Positions 16,231 through 24,531 of a DNA stretch of 40,857 bases are shown piece after piece. Source of the stretch: Vibrio zhanjiangensis (GTDB lineage: Bacteria; Pseudomonadota; Gammaproteobacteria; Enterobacterales; Vibrionaceae); NCBI RefSeq assembly GCF_030161235.1, contig NZ_BSPW01000123.1, positions 1-40,857 on the forward strand. Reading direction: 5' to 3'. Positions within the stretch are counted from its first letter, which is position 1, and each line of letters begins with the position of its first letter. The translations under genes and the position numbers were made by a program. The notes beneath the pieces were generated by a model. It ran no database searches. It was given only the letters and a program-made list of their open reading frames with translations, and was not told where the DNA came from.

Positions 16231-17942
16231 ACCGAGTCATGGCGCTTGGGTGGCTTATCGTTTCGGCCACGACCTTGGCAAACGAACAGCAACGTTTTAC
16301 CGACAACGCGAATTGGGCAAGGCAAACCGCCGAATCGCTGCAAACGACGCAAAGTTTGCCCCTAAACATCAACGACTATTGCAAAGACGCGGCGTGTCAG
16401 CGTGAAATCGCCAACCCGTCGCAAACCCAGCTCAATGACGCCAACATGGACAGCGAGAAGACCCGCGCGATGGCAGACAATGAACTCGCCCAGGGCATCG
16501 AGGATAACCTCACCAAACCGCGCCCCGATTTTCGCCAAGACACCAAGTTTCGCTTTGCGCTGCTCAGCCAAGAGAATGCCTATGAAATCACGCACGGCAT
16601 CTCAAACCAATACGTCAACTGTGACGCCAACCAGCAGTGCTTGTTTGACGACCAAATCAACCACTGCTTCGCGCCCACACGCTCGCCCGTGCCCTGTTTT
16701 AAAATTCCGCAGTTTACGCCCACGGCGATCCCAGCGACCTACACCTGCCCAGAAGGGCAACTCTCTGGGCGTCACTGCTTGGTCGCACGGGCAGAGTGTC
16801 GATACAACTATAGCAATTACTGGCGGGCTGATACGTATTGCCAGCGCAGCGGAACCGGAAATTACGCCATGTGGAACGGAAATATGGTTAGAGCGCCTTT
16901 TTTTAAAGGCAGGATGATTAGCTCAAGCAGCATGAACTGTGAGAGAGGTAGCGGGCAAGCATGGTCATACATGCACGAAGTTTGCCGCCCCTACACCCAG
17001 TCAATACCTGCGACCCCAACCTGCCCCGCAGGGTACGGACTGAGCGGCGCACAATGCGTGAAAAACGCCGTCAGCTGGAAAACCGACTGCGCCTTATTAC
17101 CCGAATGCCAGCCTGTCAGCGAGCATTGCGTCGAAGGCCCCGCAACACGCACCATCAACGGCGTTCCCGTGACCTTGCCGTGCTGGAAATTCGAAGTGCT
17201 GCACGAATGCGACTTGCCTGACACATGCGCCCCGCTGTCCGAGTGCACCGAAAATGGCAGGCAGTGCAGCCAACGCCAAAACGGGGTTTGCATCGAGGAG
17301 AAGATCAGCAAGACGTGCGTCATCAAAACGTGCCGTGACGTCAGTCTGGAATGTGGCGAGCAGTCATTTTGTCTCGATGGCGAATGCTATGTGCCGACCC
17401 CTGAAACCAGTCATGACTTTGACCAAGCCGCGGCTTCCCTTGCGGGCGTCAGTGAAGCGGCGAAAGGGCTTGGCGATCCGCCGCGCATTTTTACAGGCAC
17501 GCCAATGAAGTGCTCAAAAAAGGCGCTTGGCATTGCCGATTGCTGTAAAGATGGCGGCTGGGGCACCGATATTGGCCTAGCTAAATGTTCAGAGGAAGAA
17601 AAAGCGCTGGGCCTTGCCAAAGAAAAAGGCCTTACGATTTACATCGGCGAATACTGCGCCGAAAAAATTCTCGGTAAATGCATTCGCAAAAAGCGCGCTT
17701 ACTGCCGTTATGACAGTCTGCTTGGCAAAATCATTCAGCAGCAAGGGGCGCTGGCGCAGCTTGGCAAAACTCTCGGCTCGCCTGAGCACCCAACCTGCGC
17801 GCCCATTACGCCAGACGAGCTCGCCAGCATCCATTTTGAGCACATTGACTTTACCGAGTTCTACCCTGAGATGCACAGCAACACTCAGCTCCCAGACCCC
17901 AGCCACATTCAGCAGCGCTTACAAAGCGCCATGCAGCCCTAA
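16227..17942 (+). CDS. traN: Mating-pair stabilisation protein TraN
   Basis: A 571-residue exported, very cysteine-rich protein (F TraN 602). It has a signal peptide (about 1-18) and repeated C-x-C patterns through the centre (about 135-400), such as CRYNYSNYW and CPAGYGLSGAQC. The conserved C-terminal module has MKCSKKALGIADCCKDGGWG (about 429-448) and YCRYDSLLGKIIQQQ. TraN sits in the outer membrane and contacts recipient surface proteins, so the variable central part (about 180-290) should set recipient preference. TrbB and TraF nearby fit its disulfide load. Confidence 0.9.
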   Translation: MNRVMALGWLIVSATTLANEQQRFTDNANWARQTAESLQTTQSLPLNINDYCKDAACQREIANPSQTQLNDANMDSEKTRAMADNELAQGIEDNLTKPRPDFRQDTKFRFALLSQENAYEITHGISNQYVNCDANQQCLFDDQINHCFAPTRSPVPCFKIPQFTPTAIPATYTCPEGQLSGRHCLVARAECRYNYSNYWRADTYCQRSGTGNYAMWNGNMVRAPFFKGRMISSSSMNCERGSGQAWSYMHEVCRPYTQSIPATPTCPAGYGLSGAQCVKNAVSWKTDCALLPECQPVSEHCVEGPATRTINGVPVTLPCWKFEVLHECDLPDTCAPLSECTENGRQCSQRQNGVCIEEKISKTCVIKTCRDVSLECGEQSFCLDGECYVPTPETSHDFDQAAASLAGVSEAAKGLGDPPRIFTGTPMKCSKKALGIADCCKDGGWGTDIGLAKCSEEEKALGLAKEKGLTIYIGEYCAEKILGKCIRKKRAYCRYDSLLGKIIQQQGALAQLGKTLGSPEHPTCAPITPDELASIHFEHIDFTEFYPEMHSNTQLPDPSHIQQRLQSAMQP

Positions 17943-17980
17943 CGCTTGAAAAACTTTCATCAATAGACCAAGGACAGTGT

Positions 17981-18766
17981 ATGAACCCGTATACCACCGC
18001 GCCCTTTGCGGCCATTGTCGCGCTTATTCTCTCTACCCTAGTGCTGTATCCGCCAAACCTTCTTGCCCAAACGCCACCTGGTTGGCGATTTTACAATGAG
18101 CCGATAGCCCCCAAGGTTCAGCCCAAACCCAAACCCACGCCCGCCCCGTCCGCGCCCCAAAAAGTGATGAGCGCCACCGAGCAACTGGCGTGGTTTCATA
18201 AAGAGTGGAATGAGGCCAAAGCCGCGGCCATGATTGACCCGCACAACGAAGAAAAACTGCATCGACTGCTGACGCTCAATCGCTACATCACCGAGCAAAC
18301 CAGCGTCACGGAAATGACCTTTAAAAAGCTCTTGGCCGAGAATCCTGAGCTTTCTTACACCAAAGACCATCCAACCGAGCAATCGGCCCGTAAGGTGTAT
18401 TTGTCCAAACTCAAAGACAAGCACGAGCGCAAAGTCACCGAAATGATGCGTCTAGGTTGGGGGCTCTTTTTTGTCTATGACAGTACCGACACGCTGGCCA
18501 TGACACTGGCTCCTTCAATACAGCAGTTTGCCGACCGCTATCAACTAGATCTGCTTGGGGTAAGCAATGACGGCGCGTTTTCAAAAGACATCCGAGATAA
18601 CCGCGCCAATCACGGCAAATTCAAGGTGAAACACTTACCCGCGCTGCTTTTGGTTAACCCCAAAACCGGACAAACCAAACCCCTAGCTTATGGCTTTATT
18701 GCCCAAAGCCAACTGCTTCGCCGCTTTTACAACGTGGCGACCGATTTTAAAGACGCCAACTCATGA
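17981..18766 (+). CDS. traF: Conjugal transfer protein TraF (thioredoxin-like)
   Basis: A 261-residue periplasmic protein (F TraF 247). It has a signal peptide (about 1-29), a Pro/Lys-rich linker (43-60), a helical domain with ENPELSYTKDHPTEQSAR, and a C-terminal thioredoxin-like fold (GWGLFFVYDSTD..., KHLPALLLVNPKTG). The CXXC is absent, so it is structural rather than a redox enzyme. Required for pilus assembly together with TraH and TrbB. Ribosome-binding site AAGGACAG. Confidence 0.88.
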   Translation: MNPYTTAPFAAIVALILSTLVLYPPNLLAQTPPGWRFYNEPIAPKVQPKPKPTPAPSAPQKVMSATEQLAWFHKEWNEAKAAAMIDPHNEEKLHRLLTLNRYITEQTSVTEMTFKKLLAENPELSYTKDHPTEQSARKVYLSKLKDKHERKVTEMMRLGWGLFFVYDSTDTLAMTLAPSIQQFADRYQLDLLGVSNDGAFSKDIRDNRANHGKFKVKHLPALLLVNPKTGQTKPLAYGFIAQSQLLRRFYNVATDFKDANS

Positions 18767-18774
18767 GGTGCACC

Positions 18775-19209
18775 ATGAATACACATTTCAAATCCACACT
18801 CTTGGCCTTGCTGCTCCTTTTGGTTTCGCTTCCAAGCACGGCTAACACTTCCTCGATGCGCCATGAATACGCCATCGTGTTTATCTTTCAAGGCAGCTGC
18901 GGGTATTGCCATCAGTTCGCCCCTTCGGTCACAGAGGTCTCACGCACCCTGTCCTTACCTGTGTACGGGTTTAGTCTCGATGGCGGAGCCGTGCCAGGCT
19001 ATGAGGTGCCCATTACGGCCACGCCTGAAATACACCGCACCTTTATGACGGGCGCAGGCAGCAGCCAAGTGGTGCCCGCGACGTTTTTAATTAACGTCAA
19101 CAGCCGAAAGTTCGCCCGCATTTCATCAGGCCTTATCAGCCAAGACGTGCTCTATCAGAGCCTGTCAAATGCCTTAAGCGACCCAGACGTTCAGGAGGCC
19201 TTGCGATGA
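18775..19209 (+). CDS. trbB: Periplasmic thiol-disulfide protein TrbB
   Basis: About 144 residues. I place the start at ATG 18775, six bases after GAGG; an ATG at 18763 overlapping the traF stop is the alternative. Signal peptide 1-23. Thioredoxin fold with active site CGYC (42-45), IVFIFQGS before it and the cis-Pro loop VPATFLI. TrbB of F is a disulfide isomerase of the periplasm that helps fold cysteine-rich Tra proteins such as TraN, TraU and TraH. It ends overlapping the traH start. Confidence 0.85.
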   Translation: MNTHFKSTLLALLLLLVSLPSTANTSSMRHEYAIVFIFQGSCGYCHQFAPSVTEVSRTLSLPVYGFSLDGGAVPGYEVPITATPEIHRTFMTGAGSSQVVPATFLINVNSRKFARISSGLISQDVLYQSLSNALSDPDVQEALR

Positions 19210-20567
19210 AGCGCCTTTCGCCGCTTTTATTGGCGCTGGTCAGCACCCAACTGATGGCGAGCGCCAACAACTCACTGCAGCAGTTTTTCGACCGCTCCGG
19301 CTACAACGCCAACGTCACCGACCCTGTGGCCTACAAAGGGCAAAGCGCGAACTATTACAGTGGCGGCTCTTTGTTTGTGCGTACCAACGTGGTCAATGCC
19401 CAGCTTGCCACCGTCACCGTGCCCTCGATTGGCGCAGGTTGCAGCGGCATTGATATGTTTATGGGTGGGTTTTCGCACATCAGCTCCGATGAGCTGTCTA
19501 AATTTGGCAAAGCCATCATCCATAACGCGCCGCCGTTTTTGGTCGATCTGGCGCTGCAGACGTGGGCCCCGCAGCTTAAGCAAAACCTCGATAAACTGCA
19601 GGCCACTGCCGACAAATGGCTCAACCAATCCATCAGCTCCTGCGAAGCCGCGCAAGCAGCCGTCGGAGGACTCGCCGCCTTTGCCGCGCCTGCCACTAAA
19701 AAGCATGTCTGCGCCACGCTGGGCACCCAGACCAATGCCTTTTCCGACTGGGTTGAGGGTCAAGCTGAGTGTAATAACGACGCCACGGTTAACGGCCAGC
19801 TTGATGCGGGGAAAAACGACCCAGAGCTGGAAGGCATGACGATGCGAAGTCACAACGTGGTCTGGGCCGCCATGATGAAAAACACCTATTTTCAGTCAGA
19901 TACCGACTTGGCCCAGTTTGCGATGAGCTTATCTGGCACCTTCATCTACGACCAAGACGGCAATCCCTCGTTTTCTCCGAGTCTGTTAAAGGATGACAAC
20001 AACATGATTGATGCGCTGTTAAACGGCGGTGAAATTGACCGTTACACTTGCAATGACACCTCCCCCGATGCGTGTCTGGTTCTGGTCAAACGCAAACACA
20101 CCATTGCCGCGGGCAGCGCGTTTCAAATCCGGCTGCAAAAAGAGCTCGATGGATTGTGGCAAAACGTGTTAAACGACCAACCGCTCACCAATAAGCAAAA
20201 GGGCTTTATCGAGCTGATGCAAACGCCGATTTTAAAGTTCTTGTTTGACAGCGCCTCGACAGGGCAAAGGCCCAACACGCCCGCTTACGCCAACATGCTG
20301 GCGATTGAAATGCTCAATCGTTATCTCAATCAGACCCTTGGCGTGGTCGAGCATTCTCTCTCAGCGTCCAAAAGCCATCCAGACAATATTGAGGCGATTA
20401 AAACCGACATTGCCAGAGCCAAACAGTTTATGCACGGCCTCACGACCAAGGCGATGGACGACATTAACGCCTACAACGCGATGATTGCCGCCGAGCAAGC
20501 CAAGCAGCGCAATCACCGTAAATCCCTTGCCAAACGACTGCCCAGTCAGCCGTCGTATCAGGAGTGA
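19206..20567 (+). CDS. traH: Conjugal transfer pilus assembly protein TraH
   Basis: A 453-residue exported protein (F TraH 458). Signal peptide 1-19, then the conserved N-terminal block SLFVRTNVVNAQLATVTVPS and GCSGIDMFMGGFSHISSDEL (about 77-96), a hallmark of TraH. Helical and coiled-coil C-terminal region. TraH acts in the outer part of the pilus assembly complex with TraF and TrbB. ATGA-type overlap with trbB; the stop overlaps the traG ribosome-binding site. Confidence 0.92.
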   Translation: MKRLSPLLLALVSTQLMASANNSLQQFFDRSGYNANVTDPVAYKGQSANYYSGGSLFVRTNVVNAQLATVTVPSIGAGCSGIDMFMGGFSHISSDELSKFGKAIIHNAPPFLVDLALQTWAPQLKQNLDKLQATADKWLNQSISSCEAAQAAVGGLAAFAAPATKKHVCATLGTQTNAFSDWVEGQAECNNDATVNGQLDAGKNDPELEGMTMRSHNVVWAAMMKNTYFQSDTDLAQFAMSLSGTFIYDQDGNPSFSPSLLKDDNNMIDALLNGGEIDRYTCNDTSPDACLVLVKRKHTIAAGSAFQIRLQKELDGLWQNVLNDQPLTNKQKGFIELMQTPILKFLFDSASTGQRPNTPAYANMLAIEMLNRYLNQTLGVVEHSLSASKSHPDNIEAIKTDIARAKQFMHGLTTKAMDDINAYNAMIAAEQAKQRNHRKSLAKRLPSQPSYQE

Positions 20568-20569
20568 GT

Positions 20570-23383
20570 ATGACCTTTGATTACTACACCTACACCGCAG
20601 GTCCGGTCACGCAAAAAGCGTTTAACGCCGTGGCGACTTTTTTTAACACCGAGTCATTTGCCGATTATCTGCAAATCTGCATCATGGTGGGCCTGCTGGC
20701 CTCTACCGTGACCTTTATGCTCAAACGCGACCACAAAGACATTGGCAAATGGATGGCCGTCTATACCTTGGTGCCGCTGATGCTCATCAACATGAAGGGC
20801 ACGGTGTTTATTATCGATAAAACCCAGCCAGGGCGCGTGTACAACGTCGATAACGTGCCGTATTTGGTTGCTCTGCCAACGTCGGTATTCAGCTCCCTGA
20901 TGGTCGGCATGGCCGAAGGGGTAGAAGGGATTTTCACTACCTCCGACGATGAGCGCTATGGCCGAACGGGGATGCTGTTTGGCTCTGAGCTGTTTCAACT
21001 GTCGCGCTACGCCGATGTGCGCACCGCGGCCCTTCGAGACAAATGGAGCGATTATTTTGAAAACTGCCTCTATCTGGACGTGCAGATCAACCGCAAGTTC
21101 ACCTGGGATGCGCTGTTTGGCGCGGAAGACGTGTTTGCGTTTTTAGACACCGTTCGCCAAAGCCCGCTGAGGGGGCTGTATCTTAACGATGTGTTTCACA
21201 CCTGTGATAAAGCCTACCCCCTCATTAAAAAAGCCTTCGCTGACGCGGCAGGTGATGACATCAACCTTCTGGCTCAGCATTTATGGGGCAAAAACGCGCA
21301 GCAATACAAAGCCCAAACCGAGCAAGCGCTGCAGCGCAGCTACGCCAAGTTTGTGAAATTTAGTACCAGCGCGTCTAACATCATCAAGCAAAATATGGTC
21401 ATGAACGCGATACGCTACAACATTGATGCGTCAGACCCGCAGCAAACTGCGATGAACTACGCCTACACCACCAATAAGATGCACACCTCTTCGATGTGGG
21501 CGTCGTTAGGACTGATGGCCAGAGAATATTTACCCATGCTCCACACCCATTTGTTTTTGCTCTTTAGTGCCCTAGGTTTTTTCATTGCAGGCGCGGCCAT
21601 GATACCCAGCATGACACAGATGGTGCTGACCAACTACGCCAAAACCTTTGCGTACTTGGCAACATGGCCAACCCTGTTTGCACTGATCAATGCCATGCAA
21701 TTATTTGGATTGGAAATGATGAGTGAGCCTGTGGCGTCCAAATTTGGCGGGTTAACGCTTTCAAACGCCAACCCTCTTGATGAGCTGCACAGCCGATGGT
21801 CGTGGATGACGGGCATCTTTATGATGAGCGTGCCTGTGATTGCAGGCTATATCCTTAAAGGCGGCAACGCGGTGTTATCCAATATGAACTATCAAATGGC
21901 CAGCATGATTAACGCCACCAATGCCAGAGCCTCAGCGGCTTCCTCAAGCGGTAATGCCGATTTTGGCAATCTGCAGATGGACAATCACAGCTTTAACAAC
22001 ACCTCGGCGAACAAGTTTGACGACAACACCCTCACCAACACGGGGCACACGTACACGCAAAACGCCGATGGCTCGATGACCACGCAGCACGCCGACGGGC
22101 ACCGTACCTTCAACGCGACCCCAGCAGTGAGTCAGGCCAACTTCCAGACCACGGCGCAAAGCGCGATACAGCAAAACGTGCAAGACAACCTCACGCAAAC
22201 GCAGCAATCCATCGAACAAAACTCGACGAATCTTGCCCACAACGTGAGCTCTGGCATTGCACTGTCTGACCGTTGGAACGATACCGTTAATCAAAACCTG
22301 TCTTACGGACACGGCCACAATACTGGCATCGAAACACAAGTAAGAGAAGGTATGGACGACATGCAATCGGCGGTGAAATCCGTATCTCAAGCTACCGGAT
22401 GGACCGAAGATCAATCTAAAGCCTACCTTCGTTCCATGAGCGCAGGCGGCGGCATCGGACTGGGTGGCAAAAATGGCGGCGGCAAACCAGGCTTGCTTAG
22501 CCTGCTCAACGCCAATGCGGGCATGCAGTGGTCCAATGAAGACCGCGACAGCTTTAGCAAAACGGTCAGCGAAAATGAGCAGCTGCTTAACCAAGCGACT
22601 CAGCAGTATAGCCAAGGGGCCAGCACGGTCACGCGCGCAGGCGAGCAAGTGGACAGCAAAGACAGTCGCAGCGATATCGAGCAGTTTGCGCACGACTTTG
22701 CCACCAACTACAACGAGGGTCGCCAGCTGACCGCGCAAGCCAATAAGCTTGAGTCGGACATGCTCGCCTACAGCACCGCGCTCACTCGCCTAGAAAGCGA
22801 TTCAGCCTCCTTTACCGCCAACCACATCATGGGCTTCCAGAGCTTTTTGGAAAATAGAGTCAACATGGAACCAGGTGATGTTCAGCGTTTAATGACTGCC
22901 CACAAACCAGAAGATCTGCAAGAAGTGAAAGAGCGCTATGGCGATTACGTGCAAACCGAAGCCTTTAAAACCCTCACCAATGTAAACGACGGGCAAGGCT
23001 ATCAAAATCAGTATGACGCCAACAAGCCCACTCAGCATATGGTGCCCCAGATGAGCGACAATCAGCGCTACATCGTTGAGGCAGGCGCGGTGGTTGCCAA
23101 GGCCGACGCAACGCACAACCGTGACGTGGCCATGAATGAGCGTCAATCGTGGGAGTTGTTCAATCAAGACCAATATCAGCAAGTGGCCACCGACTCACAG
23201 ACCCAGCAACGTGAGACGCAAAGCCGCATCGACCCATCGATAACGCCGCCCCCCTCACCTAAGATACGCCAAGAGGTGGAGTTTGAAGTCGGCAACGGGT
23301 ATCAGGGCGCCGCGCCCAGACCGGATGCCTCGGACACGGCCTCAACAGGCTACAATGGCTACCGACCCAAGGAGGACGCCTAG
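20570..23383 (+). CDS. traG: Mating-pair stabilisation and pilus protein TraG
   Basis: A 937-residue protein (F TraG 938). Start at ATG 20570 with GGAG five bases before; GTG 20564 is less likely. The N-terminal part has several membrane helices (about 34-55, 75-95, 325-350, 358-385, 415-435), followed by a long polar, Gln/Ser/Asn-rich periplasmic C-terminal half (about 450-937). In F the N-terminus serves pilus assembly. The C-terminal part stabilises mating pairs and is the target recognised by the entry-exclusion protein. That makes the next gene an exclusion candidate by position. Confidence 0.92.
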   Translation: MTFDYYTYTAGPVTQKAFNAVATFFNTESFADYLQICIMVGLLASTVTFMLKRDHKDIGKWMAVYTLVPLMLINMKGTVFIIDKTQPGRVYNVDNVPYLVALPTSVFSSLMVGMAEGVEGIFTTSDDERYGRTGMLFGSELFQLSRYADVRTAALRDKWSDYFENCLYLDVQINRKFTWDALFGAEDVFAFLDTVRQSPLRGLYLNDVFHTCDKAYPLIKKAFADAAGDDINLLAQHLWGKNAQQYKAQTEQALQRSYAKFVKFSTSASNIIKQNMVMNAIRYNIDASDPQQTAMNYAYTTNKMHTSSMWASLGLMAREYLPMLHTHLFLLFSALGFFIAGAAMIPSMTQMVLTNYAKTFAYLATWPTLFALINAMQLFGLEMMSEPVASKFGGLTLSNANPLDELHSRWSWMTGIFMMSVPVIAGYILKGGNAVLSNMNYQMASMINATNARASAASSSGNADFGNLQMDNHSFNNTSANKFDDNTLTNTGHTYTQNADGSMTTQHADGHRTFNATPAVSQANFQTTAQSAIQQNVQDNLTQTQQSIEQNSTNLAHNVSSGIALSDRWNDTVNQNLSYGHGHNTGIETQVREGMDDMQSAVKSVSQATGWTEDQSKAYLRSMSAGGGIGLGGKNGGGKPGLLSLLNANAGMQWSNEDRDSFSKTVSENEQLLNQATQQYSQGASTVTRAGEQVDSKDSRSDIEQFAHDFATNYNEGRQLTAQANKLESDMLAYSTALTRLESDSASFTANHIMGFQSFLENRVNMEPGDVQRLMTAHKPEDLQEVKERYGDYVQTEAFKTLTNVNDGQGYQNQYDANKPTQHMVPQMSDNQRYIVEAGAVVAKADATHNRDVAMNERQSWELFNQDQYQQVATDSQTQQRETQSRIDPSITPPPSPKIRQEVEFEVGNGYQGAAPRPDASDTASTGYNGYRPKEDA

Positions 23384-23400
23384 ACAAAAAATAACCAACT

Positions 23401-23426
23401 GAGTGCATAAAAACCTTTATGCACTC
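23401..23426 (+). other. Inverted repeat after traG
   Basis: Perfect 11-base hairpin GAGTGCATAAA/TTTATGCACTC (23401-23411/23416-23426) with a 4-base loop, 18 bases after the traG stop. No T-run follows, so it is more likely an mRNA-stability element or partial terminator setting the level of the next gene. Confidence 0.5.
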
Positions 23427-23481
23427 GCAAAAGGCTGGTAAAATAAACAGTGTAAATATGATCAGTTTAAAGGTATGGACG

Positions 23482-24015
23482 ATGAAACGACTTTTTAGTG
23501 TGGTGATGACCCTGTTTGTGAGTCTACCCGTTTGGGCGCACTCGCCTGAGCTGACGCAGTTGCTCGATGAGCTCAACGCTCAATACAACCAAACGTATAC
23601 AAAAGGAGCAAGGGAAAGGGACAAAGCCGATGTCACCAAGCTGCCTTATTTTGTGATGCATGTGAACGAGCAAGACACGCCTGAAAAGTTAAAATTGGAG
23701 TCGTATTTGACTGGGCTTCACAACGGTCTGTACGACAGCATCAATATGCAAAAACAGCTCAACGTGACGTCCTGGTTTTGTATGCGTGACACCATGATCA
23801 TGAACCCCAAGCGCCATCCTGACTTTTTAAAGGATTTGATTTGGTCAACGCTGGAGAAAGTGGCCAATCAACAGCAAATTGACATCAAAAGTGAAAACTA
23901 TATCGGCGCATTCGGTCTCTCCATTAACTCCGTTGTGAAATATGGGCTTCAAACTGAGTACCCTTGCTTTAAGCCAATCCCCAAGCAAGTGCAGCTTAAT
24001 GGCTGGAAATACTAG
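23482..24015 (+). CDS. Periplasmic Rap1a/Tai-like protein; entry-exclusion candidate
   Basis: A 177-residue exported protein. ATG 23482 is chosen because it opens a clear signal peptide (MKRLFSVVMTLFVSLPVWA|H) behind AAAGGTATGGACG. The mature chain has YLTGLHNGLY, then FC in VTSWFCMRD, a helical stretch and the C-terminal QTEYPC. This order (Y-x-x-G, a mid-chain Cys, a terminal Y/F-PC) resembles the Rap1a/Tai immunity fold, whose two cysteines pair. It occupies the traS/eex slot between traG and traD. Similarity is by eye only, so exclusion function is inference. Confidence 0.5.
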   Translation: MKRLFSVVMTLFVSLPVWAHSPELTQLLDELNAQYNQTYTKGARERDKADVTKLPYFVMHVNEQDTPEKLKLESYLTGLHNGLYDSINMQKQLNVTSWFCMRDTMIMNPKRHPDFLKDLIWSTLEKVANQQQIDIKSENYIGAFGLSINSVVKYGLQTEYPCFKPIPKQVQLNGWKY

Positions 24016-24114
24016 TTTCAAAGCCGTGCGGTGAGACACATTGTCGTTTCACTAAACTTCGACATCGATAGCCTTTTTGACCATTTAATCAAAGCCATAC
24101 CAAAAACCAGTAGA

Positions 24115-24207
24115 AGCGGGGCACCATCCCCGCTACTCTCACGGTGATAGACACAACTATCACACTCAACCCAAATTTGGGTGGCGCTCATTGAGCGCCC
24201 TTTTTTT
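24115..24207 (+). terminator. Structured 3' end and intrinsic terminator of the main tra operon
   Basis: Four structures in a row: AGCGGGG/CCCCGCT (24115-24134), GTGATAG/CTATCAC (24144-24163), the palindrome CCCAAATTTGGG (24170-24181), and the terminator GGCGCTC-att-GAGCGCC followed by seven T (24183-24207). The last is a textbook rho-independent terminator. The preceding hairpins could stabilise the transcript 3' end. Confidence 0.75.
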
Positions 24208-24214
24208 AAGTTAT

Positions 24215-24243
24215 TTGAGTAAATATCTGGTTATGACTACACT
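24215..24243 (+). promoter_or_regulatory. Promoter-like sequence upstream of a short terminated unit
   Basis: TTGAGT (24215-24220), 17 bases, TACACT (24238-24243): a good sigma-70 fit. It lies just after the tra operon terminator and about 70 bases before another terminator, with no open reading frame between. Confidence 0.45.
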
Positions 24244-24249
24244 AAAATG

Positions 24250-24336
24250 AACGACAGAGAGTCATTATCGTCTCCTTCAAGTACACAAGAAGACTCTCTA
24301 ACGTCATTTGGCCACGAGCTCTGTGGCCTTTCTTTT
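24250..24336 (+). ncRNA. Candidate small RNA between exclusion-slot gene and traD
   Basis: If transcription starts near 24250 from the promoter above, the RNA would be about 87 bases. It contains a stem AGAGAGTC/GACTCTCT (24256-24263/24292-24299) with a 28-base loop, then the terminator GGCCAC/GTGGCC (24310-24315/24323-24328) with a T-rich tail. The loop exposes GTCTCCTT (24270-24277), complementary over eight bases to the ribosome-binding site AAGGAGAC (6191-6198) of the first tra-region gene. Base-pairing control is speculative. Confidence 0.4.
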
Positions 24337-24467
24337 TGATGTGACACGCCCCACAAGGTGCACTGTCCAGCCTATTAAATCACCTCGCTCACTAGAAAAC
24401 AGCCTTACCTGAGCTAGCCTTAAGATTGTCATGCAACTGAGTTGACTTGTCAGGCTAGTACATTACC

Positions 24468-24494
24468 GCGCTCTCACATTAGAGCGCTTTTTTT
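24468..24494 (+). terminator. Intrinsic terminator or attenuator in the traD leader
   Basis: GCGCTCT (24468-24474), loop CACATT, AGAGCGC (24481-24487), then seven T: a strong terminator 38 bases before the traD start. A wider inverted repeat CTAGCCT/AGGCTAG (24414-24420/24452-24458) precedes it. traD transcription must start after it or read through it, so it may act as an attenuator. Confidence 0.65.
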
Positions 24495-24531
24495 CGTCTG
24501 TTTTTTCACTGACACGACAAGGAACTCTGTT

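Noticed and set aside
24442..24531. Longer traD start at 24442
   Set aside because: The extension would translate across an intrinsic terminator and lacks a ribosome-binding site; ATG 24532 has AAGGA and matches TraD length.
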